Shown one piece after another: positions 1 to 8,398 of a DNA stretch of 64,000 nt. The translations under genes and the position numbers were made by a program. This stretch comes from Bacillus luti (GTDB lineage Bacteria > Bacillota > Bacilli > Bacillales > Bacillaceae_G). The notes under the pieces were generated by a model that was not told the DNA's origin, searched no databases, and worked only from the letters and a program-made list of their open reading frames with translations. Every line of letters begins with the position of its first letter. Position 1 is the first letter of the stretch. The stretch spans positions 83,816 to 147,815 of the forward strand of contig NZ_MACI01000094.1 of the NCBI RefSeq assembly GCF_001884105.1. Reading direction: 5' to 3'.

Positions 1-2
1 TT

Positions 3-308
3 ACGAAGTTATGGATTGGAGAAGGCGTAGAAGCATATACGAAAGAAAAACAGTGGTTACCGATTATTTTGCAAAATATCTTTACTGATGCTGTCGGATT
101 TGCAGGATGTGAGATTATCCGAAGAACAATTGGCTTAGCACATGTAGCTGATTTAGATGAAATAGCAAATAAAGAAACGAGAATTCAAGCTAAGAAACAA
201 GCGCTATCCTTAGGTAAAGAACTAATAAAATATGAATCTAAGAGCGCTGATATTCAACTGTTCCGAACACTATTTCAGCAGACAGTTTCTGGAGGAGTAA
301 AAGCATGA
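3..308 (+). CDS. mtnK: 5-methylthioribose kinase, 3' end (partial)
   Basis: C-terminal part of methylthioribose kinase, which phosphorylates 5-methylthioribose in the cytoplasmic methionine salvage pathway. The gene is cut by the left window edge; the readable frame starts at base 3 and gives about 101 residues. The stretch [20 protein letters not shown] is typical of the MtnK C-terminus (aminoglycoside-phosphotransferase-like fold). The stop overlaps the start of mtnA (ATGA), so the two are translationally coupled, the usual mtnKA arrangement in Bacillus. Any S-box riboswitch would lie outside the window. Confidence 0.9.
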   Translation, partial: TKLWIGEGVEAYTKEKQWLPIILQNIFTDAVGFAGCEIIRRTIGLAHVADLDEIANKETRIQAKKQALSLGKELIKYESKSADIQLFRTLFQQTVSGGVKA

Positions 309-1366
309 GTACAATTGTTACTATTCCGAGATCTGTCAGTTGGAAAGGTGATGCAATTGCAGTATTAAATCAAACAAAGTTGCCGCATAGCACAGAATAC
401 AAAACGTTAACGACGATTGAAGAGGTTTGGAAAAGTATTGTCATGCTAGAAGTACGCGGAGCACCTGCAATTGGAATTGTAGCTGCATTTGGCTTGGCGC
501 TTGCATCAAAAAAATATAACACTACGCATTTGGAAGAATTTCAAAAGAAATTTAATAGAGATTGTAATTATTTAGGAACATCACGCCCGACGGCAGTGAA
601 TTTATTTTGGGCAATCGATCGCATGAGAGAATCTATTCGAGAGATTACTACAATAAAAGAAGCGCAAAAAATATTAGAAGAAGAAGCGCTTCTCATTCAG
701 CAAGAAGATGAAGCGATATGCCGGAGCATTGGGGAATATGCGTTAACATGTTTTACAGACGGTGATAACATTTTAACAATTTGTAACGCTGGAAGTATCG
801 CAACTGCTAGATATGGTACTGCATTAGCACCGTTTTATATTGGGAAAGAAAAAGGTGTACGTTTACATGCGTATGCGTGTGAAACGAGACCCGTTTTACA
901 AGGTGGACGTTTAACGACTTGGGAGTTGAAGCAAGCGGAAATTGATGTAACGCTTATTACAGATAATACGGCAGCTCATGCAATCCGTACGAAAGAAATT
1001 AATGCGATTATCGTAGGAGCAGATCGAATTGTGGCAAATGGAGATACCGCAAATAAAATCGGAACAATGAATTTAGCTATATTAGCAAAGTATTTCGATA
1101 TCCCATTTTATGTTGCAGCTCCGTTATCTACATTTGATATTAAGAAAGAAACTGGAACTGAAATTGTTATTGAAGAGAGAGATGAAACAGAAGTTACGAA
1201 AATCTTTGGGAAACAAGTAGCACCAATTGGAGTTGATGTTTATAATCCTGCATTTGATGTAACGCCGAATGAATTAATTACAGGTATTATTACTGAGAAA
1301 GGTATTATACGTGGAGATTATAAGCGAGAAATTGCATCATTGTTTGAAAAACAAGCTAATATATAA
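305..1366 (+). CDS. mtnA: methylthioribose-1-phosphate isomerase
   Basis: Converts 5-methylthioribose-1-phosphate to methylthioribulose-1-phosphate in methionine salvage; cytoplasmic. The 353-residue length is normal for the family. It has the eIF2B-alpha-like fold signatures RGAPAIG (about 51-57), [14 protein letters not shown] with the catalytic Cys at 160, and GADRI with the catalytic Asp at 240; these numbers agree with the B. subtilis enzyme. The start overlaps the mtnK stop. SD-like GGAGG lies about 7 bases upstream, inside mtnK. Co-transcription with mtnK is expected. Confidence 0.96.
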   Translation: MSTIVTIPRSVSWKGDAIAVLNQTKLPHSTEYKTLTTIEEVWKSIVMLEVRGAPAIGIVAAFGLALASKKYNTTHLEEFQKKFNRDCNYLGTSRPTAVNLFWAIDRMRESIREITTIKEAQKILEEEALLIQQEDEAICRSIGEYALTCFTDGDNILTICNAGSIATARYGTALAPFYIGKEKGVRLHAYACETRPVLQGGRLTTWELKQAEIDVTLITDNTAAHAIRTKEINAIIVGADRIVANGDTANKIGTMNLAILAKYFDIPFYVAAPLSTFDIKKETGTEIVIEERDETEVTKIFGKQVAPIGVDVYNPAFDVTPNELITGIITEKGIIRGDYKREIASLFEKQANI

Positions 1367-1433
1367 TAGCTTGTTTTTTTATGCCTAAATTGACTAGTCT
1401 CTCTTATTTATATAATGAAAGGGGGAGAAAAAG

Positions 1434-1595
1434 ATGGAAGAGTGGATCAAGATGATAGGTAATGTAGGGTTTCCGATTGTTGTAACATTATATTTACTCC
1501 ATCGAATTGAAAGTAAATTAGATGGGATAACTGTTGCAATAGAGAAACTGCCGCAGCAATTACTAAAGTACGACGATCCTCGTGATAAAAAATAA
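1434..1595 (+). CDS. YvrJ family small protein
   Basis: A 53-residue protein preceded by a strong SD (GGGGGAG). It has one hydrophobic segment near the N-terminus (GFPIVVTLYLL) followed by a charged amphipathic tail containing LPQQLLKYDD. This layout matches the YvrJ family of small Bacillus proteins, some of which sit near holin- or bacteriocin-like genes. The function is unknown. A strong terminator follows directly. It lies 67 bases after mtnA and may be read from the same transcript or from its own promoter. Confidence 0.85.
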   Translation: MEEWIKMIGNVGFPIVVTLYLLHRIESKLDGITVAIEKLPQQLLKYDDPRDKK

Positions 1596-1628
1596 AGTTT
1601 GCTCTTCGTGAGCAAACTTTATTTTTTA
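1594..1628. terminator. bidirectional intrinsic terminator
   Basis: An 11-bp perfect stem (AAAGTTTGCTC/GAGCAAACTTT) with a 5-base loop is followed by a T-rich run. It separates the convergent yvrJ-like gene and the 3-hydroxybutyrate dehydrogenase gene. Confidence 0.9.
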
Positions 1629-2402
1629 TTGAGCAGTATAACCACCATCGATAACGACAGCTTGGCCAGTTATACCTTTAGCTTTTTCGCTCGCTAAGAA
1701 TATAGCATAATCAGCAATTTCTTGTACTTGTAATAAGCGTTTTTGTGGTACAAGTGGATAAATAACATCTTCTAAAACATTTTCAAGTGGTACATTTCGT
1801 GTAGTAGCTAAGTCTTGTAGTTGATTACGTACAAGAGGGGTATCGACATAACCAGGGCAAAGGGCATTTACAGTAATACCATCGGTAGCACCTTCTAAAG
1901 CTGCCACTTTTGTTAATCCAATTACACCATGTTTGGCGCTATTGTAGGCGGATTTTCCTGCAAATCCAACAAGGCCATTAATGGAAGCAACATTAATAAT
2001 TCGGCCATACTTTTGCTTTTTCATAATCGGAAAGGCATGTTTAATGGCGATAAATGGAGCGATTTGCATGATTTTAATGAGTAGCTCGAATTTTTCGGTT
2101 GGAAACTCTTCAATCGGTGAAACATGTTGCATTCCTGCGTTGTTAATTAATATGTCTAATGAACCGAAATGAGTAACTGTTTGAGAAATTGCTGCTGCAA
2201 TTTCTTCCTCAGATGTAACATCACATTTTAAACCAATTGCTTGAAATCCCTCTTTTTGTAATTTTTCAGCAGCTTCTTTCGCACGCTCTTCAAGTCGGTC
2301 ACTAATAACAACTTTTGCGCCTTCTTTTGCAAAAGCATTCCCCATTTCATAACCAATACCACTCGCGGCACCTGTTAAAAAGACAACTCGATTTGTAACC
2401 AT
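1626..2402 (-). CDS. bdhA: 3-hydroxybutyrate dehydrogenase (short-chain dehydrogenase)
   Basis: NAD-dependent SDR of 258 residues, most like D-beta-hydroxybutyrate dehydrogenase, which interconverts 3-hydroxybutyrate and acetoacetate. Visible motifs are the cofactor loop TGAASGIG (10-17), NNAG (87-90), and the catalytic Ser140, Tyr153 and Lys157 in the YxxxK pattern. The C-terminal GQAVVIDGGYTAQ is typical of the family. The frame is open upstream, but I place the start at MVTNRVVFLTG: it begins the conserved fold and is preceded by a GAAGGGATG SD-like stretch. Related SDRs cannot be fully excluded. Transcribed away from the padR operon. Confidence 0.88.
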   Translation of the reverse strand: MVTNRVVFLTGAASGIGYEMGNAFAKEGAKVVISDRLEERAKEAAEKLQKEGFQAIGLKCDVTSEEEIAAAISQTVTHFGSLDILINNAGMQHVSPIEEFPTEKFELLIKIMQIAPFIAIKHAFPIMKKQKYGRIINVASINGLVGFAGKSAYNSAKHGVIGLTKVAALEGATDGITVNALCPGYVDTPLVRNQLQDLATTRNVPLENVLEDVIYPLVPQKRLLQVQEIADYAIFLASEKAKGITGQAVVIDGGYTAQ

Positions 2403-2498
2403 GACGAAAAACATCCCTTCATAATAAAGTTTGCATATTGCTCTATTTAGAGAGGATATAATAAAATTCCTGCAAACATTTGGAAAAATATCGTTAGC

Positions 2499-2580
2499 TA
2501 TCTTGTTTTGCAAAATAGTCTCTGCTATACTATGTTGTAAAGCAAGATACTTACGCTTATCTATCTTGTAAAACAAGATA
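2499..2580. promoter_or_regulatory. triple PadR operator array
   Basis: Three 19-bp elements share the pattern TATcTTGT-nnn-gCAAgATA: 2499-2517 (TATCTTGTTTTGCAAAATA), 2531-2549 (TATGTTGTAAAGCAAGATA) and 2562-2580 (TATCTTGTAAAACAAGATA, a perfect palindrome around AAA). Their centres are 32 and 31 bp apart, three DNA turns each, so all lie on one helix face. They span the promoter and leader of the padR gene. Autoregulation is inferred from position and symmetry. Confidence 0.8.
2504..2531 (+). promoter_or_regulatory. sigma-A promoter of the padR operon
   Basis: The -35 TTGTTT (2504-2509), a 16-base spacer and extended -10 TGCTATACT (TATACT at 2526-2531) predict a start near 2538. One operator overlaps the -35 and another the start site, which implies direct repression. 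Confidence 0.7.
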
Positions 2581-2596
2581 GCAGGAGGATTTTAAT

Positions 2597-2929
2597 ATGT
2601 CGACAAGTCAAATGCTGAAAGGAATTCTAGAAGGGTGCTTACTTGCTATTATTTCTGAAGGTGAAATATACGGTTATGAAATGAGTGAAAAGCTAGCGAA
2701 GTATGGCTTTACAATGGCGAGTGAGGGAAGTATTTATCCGTTATTGATACGTATGCAAAAGGAAGGATTAATAACAAGTGTGATGAAGGAATCTCCATCT
2801 GGCCCAAAGCGAAAATACTATACATTAACAGAAAAAGGCGAAGAAGCACTAAATGAATTTATGGATCGCTGGGAAGCGATGCAAAGTAGTGTAGAGCGTC
2901 TACTTGAGGGGAAGGGGAGAAGAAAATAA
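2597..2929 (+). CDS. PadR family transcriptional regulator
   Basis: A 110-residue winged-helix repressor of the short PadR subfamily. Typical features are LKGILEGCLLAIISEGEIYGYEMSEKL near the N-terminus, EGSIYPLLIRMQKEGLI (the recognition and wing region) and GPKRKYYTLTEKGEEALNEF. SD AGGAGG lies 8 bases upstream. It is the first gene of an operon with two HAAS-type membrane proteins, and its stop overlaps the next start by one base (TAATG). This pairing of a short PadR with a DUF1700/HAAS protein is common in Firmicutes. Three operators upstream suggest autorepression; the inducing signal is not evident. Confidence 0.93.
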   Translation: MSTSQMLKGILEGCLLAIISEGEIYGYEMSEKLAKYGFTMASEGSIYPLLIRMQKEGLITSVMKESPSGPKRKYYTLTEKGEEALNEFMDRWEAMQSSVERLLEGKGRRK

Positions 2930-3696
2930 TGCTATCAAATGAAGCACGAAAGTTTTTATTAGATATGAGATTATTTTTGGCGGCAAAGAGCGTGAAAGAA
3001 AGTGATATTGAAAATTTTATAGAAGATGCAGAACTCCATTTAATTGAGGGGGAGAGTGATGGGAAAAGCGTAGAAGAAATTTTCGGAAGCTCACCGAAAG
3101 AATATGCAAATGAACTTGTAAAAGTAATGGAAAGAGATAGACAAGAAACGTGGAAGCAAATTGGCTTTACGGTAATGAATATCGTATCGTTTTGGATCAT
3201 TGCTTCTATCTTAATAGTGAATAACGGATTATTACAGATGTCGCTTATTCAGTGCGTTGGGTATAGTTTGTCATTGATTTTGGTTGTTATGGGTCCTAAT
3301 TTTCTACTTCGCAAAATGACCTTCGTAACAAGTTTTACAAAAACATGGTTTTCTATGTGGTTTTTAGTTATGATCGCGCCAATGTTTTTAATGGGGGTTG
3401 TTACGATATTAGATGTGATCTATCCTACCAAAATGTTTACATTCACCGAGTTGCAAAGTTATATATTAGCTGGTGGGATTTTTGGCATCACAGTAGCTAT
3501 AAATATGTATTTTGAAGGGTGGTTTAAAAACTTATATTTAATCATTCCACTTTTTATAATGTTCATATTTAAAGCATTTACATCGGAAGATCTTATGCCA
3601 ATGCTATTTCAAATTATATGTTTATACGGAAGTTTATTTATTTTAATTTTTATTGAAATTATGATGAAGACGAATAGAAGAGAAACGGTTAAATAA
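2929..3696 (+). CDS. HAAS-domain (DUF1700-like) membrane protein, copy 1
   Basis: A 255-residue protein with a cytoplasmic N-terminal domain (about 1-75) containing FIEDAELHLIEGE and SPKEYANELVKVM, the HAAS/DUF1700 pattern of PadR-linked proteins, followed by about six hydrophobic segments. It starts on the last base of padR, so translation is coupled. The next gene is a clear paralogue. By family context it may sense or adjust an envelope property under PadR control, but no enzymatic motif is visible and the function is unknown. Confidence 0.8.
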   Translation: MLSNEARKFLLDMRLFLAAKSVKESDIENFIEDAELHLIEGESDGKSVEEIFGSSPKEYANELVKVMERDRQETWKQIGFTVMNIVSFWIIASILIVNNGLLQMSLIQCVGYSLSLILVVMGPNFLLRKMTFVTSFTKTWFSMWFLVMIAPMFLMGVVTILDVIYPTKMFTFTELQSYILAGGIFGITVAINMYFEGWFKNLYLIIPLFIMFIFKAFTSEDLMPMLFQIICLYGSLFILIFIEIMMKTNRRETVK

Positions 3697-3709
3697 GGGA
3701 GGGGTTATA

Positions 3710-4471
3710 ATGAAGGTTTCTAAAGAAGGCGAAAAGTTTTTAATCGATACGAAAGTGTATTTAATAACAAAAGGGATTAAAGAAGAAGATGTGGATGCCT
3801 TTTTAGAAGATGCAGAACTTCATTTAATAGAAGGTGAGAAAGAAGGAAAGACGGTAAAGGATATATTTGGTGATTCACCAAAAGAGTATGCGGAAGAGTT
3901 GGCGAAAGAGATGGAGAAGGATAAAAGCGGGAGTATAAAGAGCATTTTAGGAATGATAATTGGGATAGGTGGATATTGGTTACTTACAAATATCTTATTT
4001 GAAAGTCCTAATCATGAATTTGTATTAACGAATGTGCAGTTGATTGGATATCCAATTGTATTAATGGTTACTGTTGCAGGAATTATATTTGCTTTTAAAA
4101 TGTCATCATTTAAGAGCAAAATAAAAGAATTTAGCATTATTTATGTAGCAGCTTTGCTACCGATTTTATTACTAGTATTATTAATGTTTATGAATAAATG
4201 GTACGGGACACCTGTATTACAATTAACTACTATGCAAAGTTATATATTAGCTGGAACTATCTTAATTGTGCTGTTAGTTGCTGAAGCATTTATACTTGGA
4301 TGGATTGGAATATTAGCTGTTATCATACCGCTATTAATTATGTTTGTATTTAAGGAATTAGGGAAACAAAACCCATATTGGGGAATGCTAGAGCCTTTAC
4401 TTCTGTACGGAAGTTTATATGTATTAATGCGATGGTCTTTCAAAAATGAAGAACGAAAAAGTGTAAACTAG
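3710..4471 (+). CDS. HAAS-domain (DUF1700-like) membrane protein, copy 2
   Basis: A 253-residue paralogue of the preceding gene. The N-terminal domain is conserved (FLEDAELHLIEGE, SPKEYAEELAKEME), and both copies carry LQSYILAG or MQSYILAG before the last membrane segments. The membrane part has diverged more than the soluble part. SD GGAGGGG lies close upstream and the intergenic gap is 13 bases, so it is the third gene of the padR operon. This looks like tandem duplication followed by divergence of the transmembrane half. Function unknown. Confidence 0.8.
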   Translation: MKVSKEGEKFLIDTKVYLITKGIKEEDVDAFLEDAELHLIEGEKEGKTVKDIFGDSPKEYAEELAKEMEKDKSGSIKSILGMIIGIGGYWLLTNILFESPNHEFVLTNVQLIGYPIVLMVTVAGIIFAFKMSSFKSKIKEFSIIYVAALLPILLLVLLMFMNKWYGTPVLQLTTMQSYILAGTILIVLLVAEAFILGWIGILAVIIPLLIMFVFKELGKQNPYWGMLEPLLLYGSLYVLMRWSFKNEERKSVN

Positions 4472-4558
4472 GAGTTCCATAGAAAAAAGGCTGCCTTGAA
4501 TATACAAAAATTATTTCCAAAGAAATACTATATTTTGATTTTTAGAAGGATTACATTT

Positions 4559-4612
4559 ATGTTTAGTTGGTTATTTGTATTTCTAGCAGCCGGGAATGGG
4601 TTTATTGATTAA
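4559..4612 (+). CDS. possible 17-residue hydrophobic peptide
   Basis: ATG at 4559 follows AGAAGGA with an 8-base gap and opens a 17-codon frame encoding a very hydrophobic peptide (MFSWLFVFLAAGNGFID). It lies between the second HAAS gene and the operon terminator. The SD and composition are suggestive of a small membrane peptide, but the frame is short enough to be chance. Confidence 0.3.
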   Translation: MFSWLFVFLAAGNGFID

Positions 4613-4624
4613 ATAAGGTGTTTT

Positions 4625-4657
4625 AAACAGTAACATGACAGTTACTGTTTTTTTCTT
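4625..4657 (+). terminator. intrinsic terminator of the padR operon
   Basis: A 10-bp stem (AAACAGTAAC/GTTACTGTTT) with a 6-base loop is followed by a run of T residues. It overlaps the 3' end of the convergent metalloprotease-like gene. Confidence 0.85.
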
Positions 4658-5259
4658 TGTAATAAAGAGCTTTGTAAAGAGAGTGCTTTTTGTTCGTTCG
4701 TTAATAGGGACTGAATATGGACATTTTCAGGGCGAGGTACGATCGGATACATAAGATTTGCTGGAGAAGGGTGGTGCTCCGAACCGGTTGGAGAATGAGG
4801 ATCTGCGTGAGTAAGTTTTCCGTGAACACGTCTTGTAAATAAAATATGACCAATTTCGTGAGCGAGCGTATATATATTTTTCATAGGAGCAGCTGAATTT
4901 GTTAAAACGATATAACCAGTAAGTTGCTGTTGTTTTGCTAAAGAGTAAGCACAGGCAATTACTGCTGTTTCTTTGAAATAATCACTGCCAATATAACAAA
5001 TGTAAAGGTCGCATTCAGGAGCTTCATTTACACACGTTTGGAAAAAGGATGCTAATTTTTCCTGACTTTGAATAGAATTTTTATAACTAATTTCACGGTC
5101 AGAAAAACGGAAAAGTTCATTTAAAATAATTACTTCTTTAATTTGAAAAGTAATCGGATGCCAAACTGATTCTGCAACTGCTAAATCTTTTGCAATGCGG
5201 TCATCAGAAATATCGGCGCCTGGAGTAATGCAAATACATATATTGACGTATGGATCCAT
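4642..5259 (-). CDS. metzincin-like zinc metalloprotease-family protein (hypothetical)
   Basis: A 205-residue protein with LAHEIGHILFTRRVHG: His134, Glu135 and His138 form a HExxH zinc site. Downstream NLMYP (168-172) resembles the Met-turn of metzincins. The usual third ligand spacing HExxHxxGxxH is not kept: the nearest His is two residues later (146), with further His residues in THADPH and EHHP. There is no signal peptide, so it is probably cytoplasmic or leaderless. I chose ATG 5259 (SD GAGGTG, 6-base gap) over an upstream GTG at 5268. It is convergent with the padR operon. Substrate unknown. Confidence 0.7.
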   Translation of the reverse strand: MDPYVNICICITPGADISDDRIAKDLAVAESVWHPITFQIKEVIILNELFRFSDREISYKNSIQSQEKLASFFQTCVNEAPECDLYICYIGSDYFKETAVIACAYSLAKQQQLTGYIVLTNSAAPMKNIYTLAHEIGHILFTRRVHGKLTHADPHSPTGSEHHPSPANLMYPIVPRPENVHIQSLLTNEQKALSLQSSLLQRKKQ

Positions 5260-5436
5260 AAGGAACACCTCAACTGAAAAAATTCTTCCTATAATATATG
5301 TGTGAAAAAGGTGCTATGTATGGATAAATGCCTTCTTTATTACATGAATATATAGATGACAAGTCGAAAAAAATTCATAGTTCGATAACATGGTGTGGTC
5401 GCCTTTTTGATATAGTAAAGGAAAGGGGGAGAATAT

Positions 5437-5730
5437 ATGTATACATTAAAAATCGTTTCAGACAGAGAAGCGCTATATCAATTTGCGAGTTATGTAAGAG
5501 TTGTACAAGGGATTGAAGATGTATATGTAGAGGTGGGAGAACCTTTATATGAACATCCGTTAATGAAGTTTTATGTACATATTAAGCTGAAGGAAACATA
5601 TGAGCAGCATAAAGCGTTACAGGAAATAGCAAGATTAGTAGAATTGGGTCGTTTTACATACGTCCATTATCGTAATGATGAAATTGAGGAAGCTTTTGAA
5701 GCTGTAAAATATGAAAGTTTTAAGAAATAA
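5437..5730 (+). CDS. conserved hypothetical protein
   Basis: A 97-residue soluble, acidic protein with a strong SD (GGAAAGGGGGAG). There are no membrane segments or signal peptide. It contains alternating beta-like and helical stretches (YTLKIVSDREALYQFASYVR, KFYVHIKLKET), compatible with a small alpha/beta ferredoxin-like fold, but I do not recognise a named family. It is monocistronic, with a terminator directly after. Confidence 0.75.
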   Translation: MYTLKIVSDREALYQFASYVRVVQGIEDVYVEVGEPLYEHPLMKFYVHIKLKETYEQHKALQEIARLVELGRFTYVHYRNDEIEEAFEAVKYESFKK

Positions 5731-5735
5731 AAGAT

Positions 5736-5768
5736 GAAAAAAGGGGGCGAAAGCTTCCTTTTTTTTCT
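5736..5768 (+). terminator. intrinsic terminator
   Basis: GAAAAAAGG pairs with CCTTTTTTTTC around a purine-rich loop and ends in a T-run, just after the hypothetical gene. Confidence 0.7.
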
Positions 5769-5840
5769 TTAAAATTACATCAACAAAAGGAGAAAAATTT
5801 TGTTATGATAAGGGAGGGTGAGGAAAGGAGAGTTTACATA

Positions 5841-6290
5841 TTGGGGTATATTGAAGATTTACGCAAAGTCGTTGGTACAAGGCCGCTTATTCTAGTAGGG
5901 TCAGCAATTATTATATTAAATGATAATCAAGAAGTATTGCTTCAATATCGTTCAGATACATATGATTGGGGTGTGCCTGGTGGAGCGATGGAGCTTGGAG
6001 AAACGACAGAAGAAACTGCTCGTAGAGAACTATTCGAGGAAACGGGACTAACTGCAAAAATAATGCAATTTCTTGGTGTCTTATCAGGAAAGGAAGTATA
6101 TTTCCGTTATCCAAATGGGGATGAAATTTTTAATGTCATTCATCTGTATCAGGGGCATCATGTGAGTGGTGAATTGAAGCTCGATCATGAAGGGTTACAA
6201 CTTCAATATTTTCCAGTAGATAAGTTACCAAAATTGAATGAAACGACAGAGAAAATTTTACAAAAGTTTTTATATGCGTTGACAGAATAG
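5841..6290 (+). CDS. Nudix hydrolase
   Basis: A 149-residue Nudix-family pyrophosphatase. The complete Nudix box GX5EX7REUXEEXGU is seen at about residues 47-70 (GGAMELGETTEETARREL then FEETGL), giving the metal-binding site for hydrolysis of a nucleoside diphosphate linked to another moiety. The substrate cannot be told from sequence. I prefer the TTG start at 5841 (reads as MGYIEDLRKVVG, SD AAAGGAG, 10-base gap) because this N-terminus is common in the subfamily. An in-frame ATG at 5805 with its own AAAGGAG, 12 bases away, is the alternative and adds 12 residues. Confidence 0.88.
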   Translation: MGYIEDLRKVVGTRPLILVGSAIIILNDNQEVLLQYRSDTYDWGVPGGAMELGETTEETARRELFEETGLTAKIMQFLGVLSGKEVYFRYPNGDEIFNVIHLYQGHHVSGELKLDHEGLQLQYFPVDKLPKLNETTEKILQKFLYALTE

Positions 6291-6315
6291 AAGGTTAATT
6301 CCTTCTATTTTTATT
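6286..6315 (+). terminator. intrinsic terminator
   Basis: AATAGAAGG and CCTTCTATT form a 9-bp stem overlapping the Nudix stop codon, followed by TTTATTATAT. Confidence 0.65.
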
Positions 6316-6327
6316 ATATTAAATATT

Positions 6328-6356
6328 TTGATTTTTTAGTATGTTTATAGTATGAT
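6328..6356 (+). promoter_or_regulatory. sigma-A promoter of the thiolase gene
   Basis: The -35 TTGATT (6328-6333), a 17-base spacer and -10 TATGAT (6351-6356) lie 74 bases before the thiolase start. Confidence 0.6.
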
Positions 6357-6429
6357 AGTTGTAGACATACATCTTATGGAATTTCACCTAAAAACTGACT
6401 AGTGTACATAAGAGAGGGGCAAGTTTAAA

Positions 6430-7605
6430 ATGCATAATGTTGTTATTACAGCTGCAGTTCGTTCGCCAATTGGAACTTTTGGGGGAGCGCTAAAAAATGT
6501 AACGCCAGTAGAATTAGCTGTTCCTGTACTTCAGGAAGCTGTAAAACGAGGCGGGGTAGAACCGCATGAAGTTGATGAAGTAATTTTAGGTCATTGTATT
6601 CAAAGAACTGATGAAGCAAATACGGCGAGAACGGCTGCATTAGCGGCAGGATTTCCTGACACAGTTACGGGGTATACAATCCAACGCCAATGTTCTTCAG
6701 GTATGCAAGCAATTATGTCAGCTGCAATGCAAATTCAATTAGGTGTAAGTGATATTGTTGTTGCAGGTGGAGTAGAAGCGATGAGTTCGAGCCCTTATGC
6801 ATTAAAACAGCACCGCTGGGGACAACGTCTACAACATGGAGAAATTCGTGATACGGTGTGGGAAATATTAGAAGATCCATTGCATCATATTATGATGGGT
6901 GAAACAGCGGAAAATTTAGTTGAACAATATGAAATTACAAGAGAGGAACAAGATGAAGTTGCGCTTCGTAGTCACACACTAGCACTACAAGCAATCGAGT
7001 CTGGATACTTTGACGATCAAATTGTTCCTATTACAATAAAAGAGCGTAGAAAAGAAGTTGTATTTTCGAAAGATGAACATCCACGTGCAGATATTACAGC
7101 GGAAAAATTAGCAGGATTAAAACCAGCATTCCGTAAAGATGGATCTGTAACTGCAGGGAATGCATCTGGCCTGAATGACGGAAGTGCAGTTCTAGTATTA
7201 ATGAGCGAAGAAAAAGCGAAAGAAAAAGGCTTACAACCGTTAGCTAGAATTGTTGGATATTCAGTAGCTGGGGTAGACCCGAAAATTATGGGTATTGGAC
7301 CAGCACCAGCAATCCGAAAAGGCTTAGAAAAAGTAGATTGGTCATTAGAAGATGCAGATTTACTTGAAATTAATGAAGCTTTCGCAGCACAATATTTAGC
7401 TGTAGAAAAAGAATTAGGTTTAGATCGTGAGAAAGTGAATGTAAACGGTAGTGGTGTAGGACTTGGGCATCCAATTGGTTGTACAGGAGCTCGTATTACG
7501 GTAAGTTTAATTCACGAATTAAAGCGACGCGGCTTAGAAAAAGGAATTGCTTCTCTATGCGTCGGCGGCGGTATTGGGGTAGCATTATTTATAGAAGCAC
7601 TATAA
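6430..7605 (+). CDS. acetyl-CoA acetyltransferase (thiolase)
   Basis: A 391-residue thiolase that condenses or cleaves acyl-CoA and acetyl-CoA (acetoacetyl-CoA formation or the last beta-oxidation step). The nucleophilic Cys88 is in [17 protein letters not shown] and [12 protein letters not shown] carry the catalytic His and the CoA-binding region, and the second catalytic Cys is in SLCVGGGIG. The length is standard. SD AGAGAGGGGC precedes ATG. It stands alone between a promoter and a strong terminator, so the pathway (ketone body, butanoate or fatty acid) cannot be fixed; the nearby 3-hydroxybutyrate dehydrogenase makes acetoacetyl metabolism plausible. Confidence 0.93.
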   Translation: MHNVVITAAVRSPIGTFGGALKNVTPVELAVPVLQEAVKRGGVEPHEVDEVILGHCIQRTDEANTARTAALAAGFPDTVTGYTIQRQCSSGMQAIMSAAMQIQLGVSDIVVAGGVEAMSSSPYALKQHRWGQRLQHGEIRDTVWEILEDPLHHIMMGETAENLVEQYEITREEQDEVALRSHTLALQAIESGYFDDQIVPITIKERRKEVVFSKDEHPRADITAEKLAGLKPAFRKDGSVTAGNASGLNDGSAVLVLMSEEKAKEKGLQPLARIVGYSVAGVDPKIMGIGPAPAIRKGLEKVDWSLEDADLLEINEAFAAQYLAVEKELGLDREKVNVNGSGVGLGHPIGCTGARITVSLIHELKRRGLEKGIASLCVGGGIGVALFIEAL

Positions 7606-7637
7606 AAAAGAAGCAGCAATCGCTGCTTCTTTTTTTT
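7604..7637. terminator. bidirectional intrinsic terminator
   Basis: A 14-bp stem (AAAAAAGAAGCAGC/GCTGCTTCTTTTTT) with an AATC loop lies between the convergent thiolase and AAA ATPase genes. Confidence 0.9.
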
Positions 7638-8388
7638 ACGATTCAAATAGATGATGGAATAATCGATCACGATTTTCAAAGAAAAGTTTCGTCGTTTGAT
7701 AATGCTCGGTTTCTTCTAATCTGGATTCGTGAATCCCCTCTTGTGTTAAAGAGTATATAGTGGATTCAGGGTAAGCCATTAAAATAGGAGAATGCGTCGC
7801 AATAACAAATTGTGAACCTTGTTCCGCTAGCTCATGCATTCGAATGAGCATGGAAAGTTGTCTCATTGGTGATAGAGCGGCCTCAGGCTCATCTAAAATG
7901 TATAAGCCTTGTCCTGAAAAACGATTCATAAATAATGAGAAGAACGATTCACCGTGTGATTGTTTGTGTAATGAGATACCACCATAGGAATCAATAACTG
8001 GATTTCCACGTGCTTCTGGAGCAGCATCTATTTCATCAATATAAGAAGCGACGTTATAAAATGATTCAGCGCGAAGAAAGAAACCGTCGTTGGGTGTATT
8101 GAAACTTTTGGAAATTCGAAGGTATTCATGTAAAGATGAGTGTGAATCGTTTGTGCTAAAGCGGAAGTTTTTTGTTCCGCCTTCTGCATTAAAACCTAAA
8201 GCGATTGCAATTGCTTCAAGTAATGTTGATTTACCCGTTCCGTTTTCGCCAATAATGAATGTTACATTTGGATGGAAAGCTAGTGATTGTAATGTTCGGA
8301 TAGCGGGTAAGCAGTAAGGATATGCGGAAAAACTAGGGATATTTTCTTTTTTTAATGTGACATTTTTTAAAAAGGGTACGTCAATCAA
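7636..8388 (-). CDS. AAA family ATPase (ABC/SMC-like nucleotide-binding protein)
   Basis: A 250-residue single-domain ATPase. The Walker A is GENGTGKST (47-55), an ABC-signature-like HGESFF follows, then Walker B LYILDEPEAALSP, and ATHSPI supplies the switch histidine. This architecture fits the YbbA/RecF-like AAA_15/AAA_23 group of stand-alone ATPases rather than a transporter subunit, since no permease is linked. The start is TTG at 8388 with SD TTGAGG, which overlaps the stop of the upstream membrane-protein gene, so the two are coupled. The cellular role is unknown. Confidence 0.85.
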   Translation of the reverse strand: MIDVPFLKNVTLKKENIPSFSAYPYCLPAIRTLQSLAFHPNVTFIIGENGTGKSTLLEAIAIALGFNAEGGTKNFRFSTNDSHSSLHEYLRISKSFNTPNDGFFLRAESFYNVASYIDEIDAAPEARGNPVIDSYGGISLHKQSHGESFFSLFMNRFSGQGLYILDEPEAALSPMRQLSMLIRMHELAEQGSQFVIATHSPILMAYPESTIYSLTQEGIHESRLEETEHYQTTKLFFENRDRLFHHLFES

Positions 8389-8398
8389 TATATAAACC

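Noticed and set aside
2859-3200. 113-codon minus-strand frame across padR and the HAAS gene
   Set aside because: Antisense shadow of two supported genes.
5328-5516. 62-codon plus-strand frame before the hypothetical gene
   Set aside because: Overlaps the better frame at 5437, which has a strong SD.
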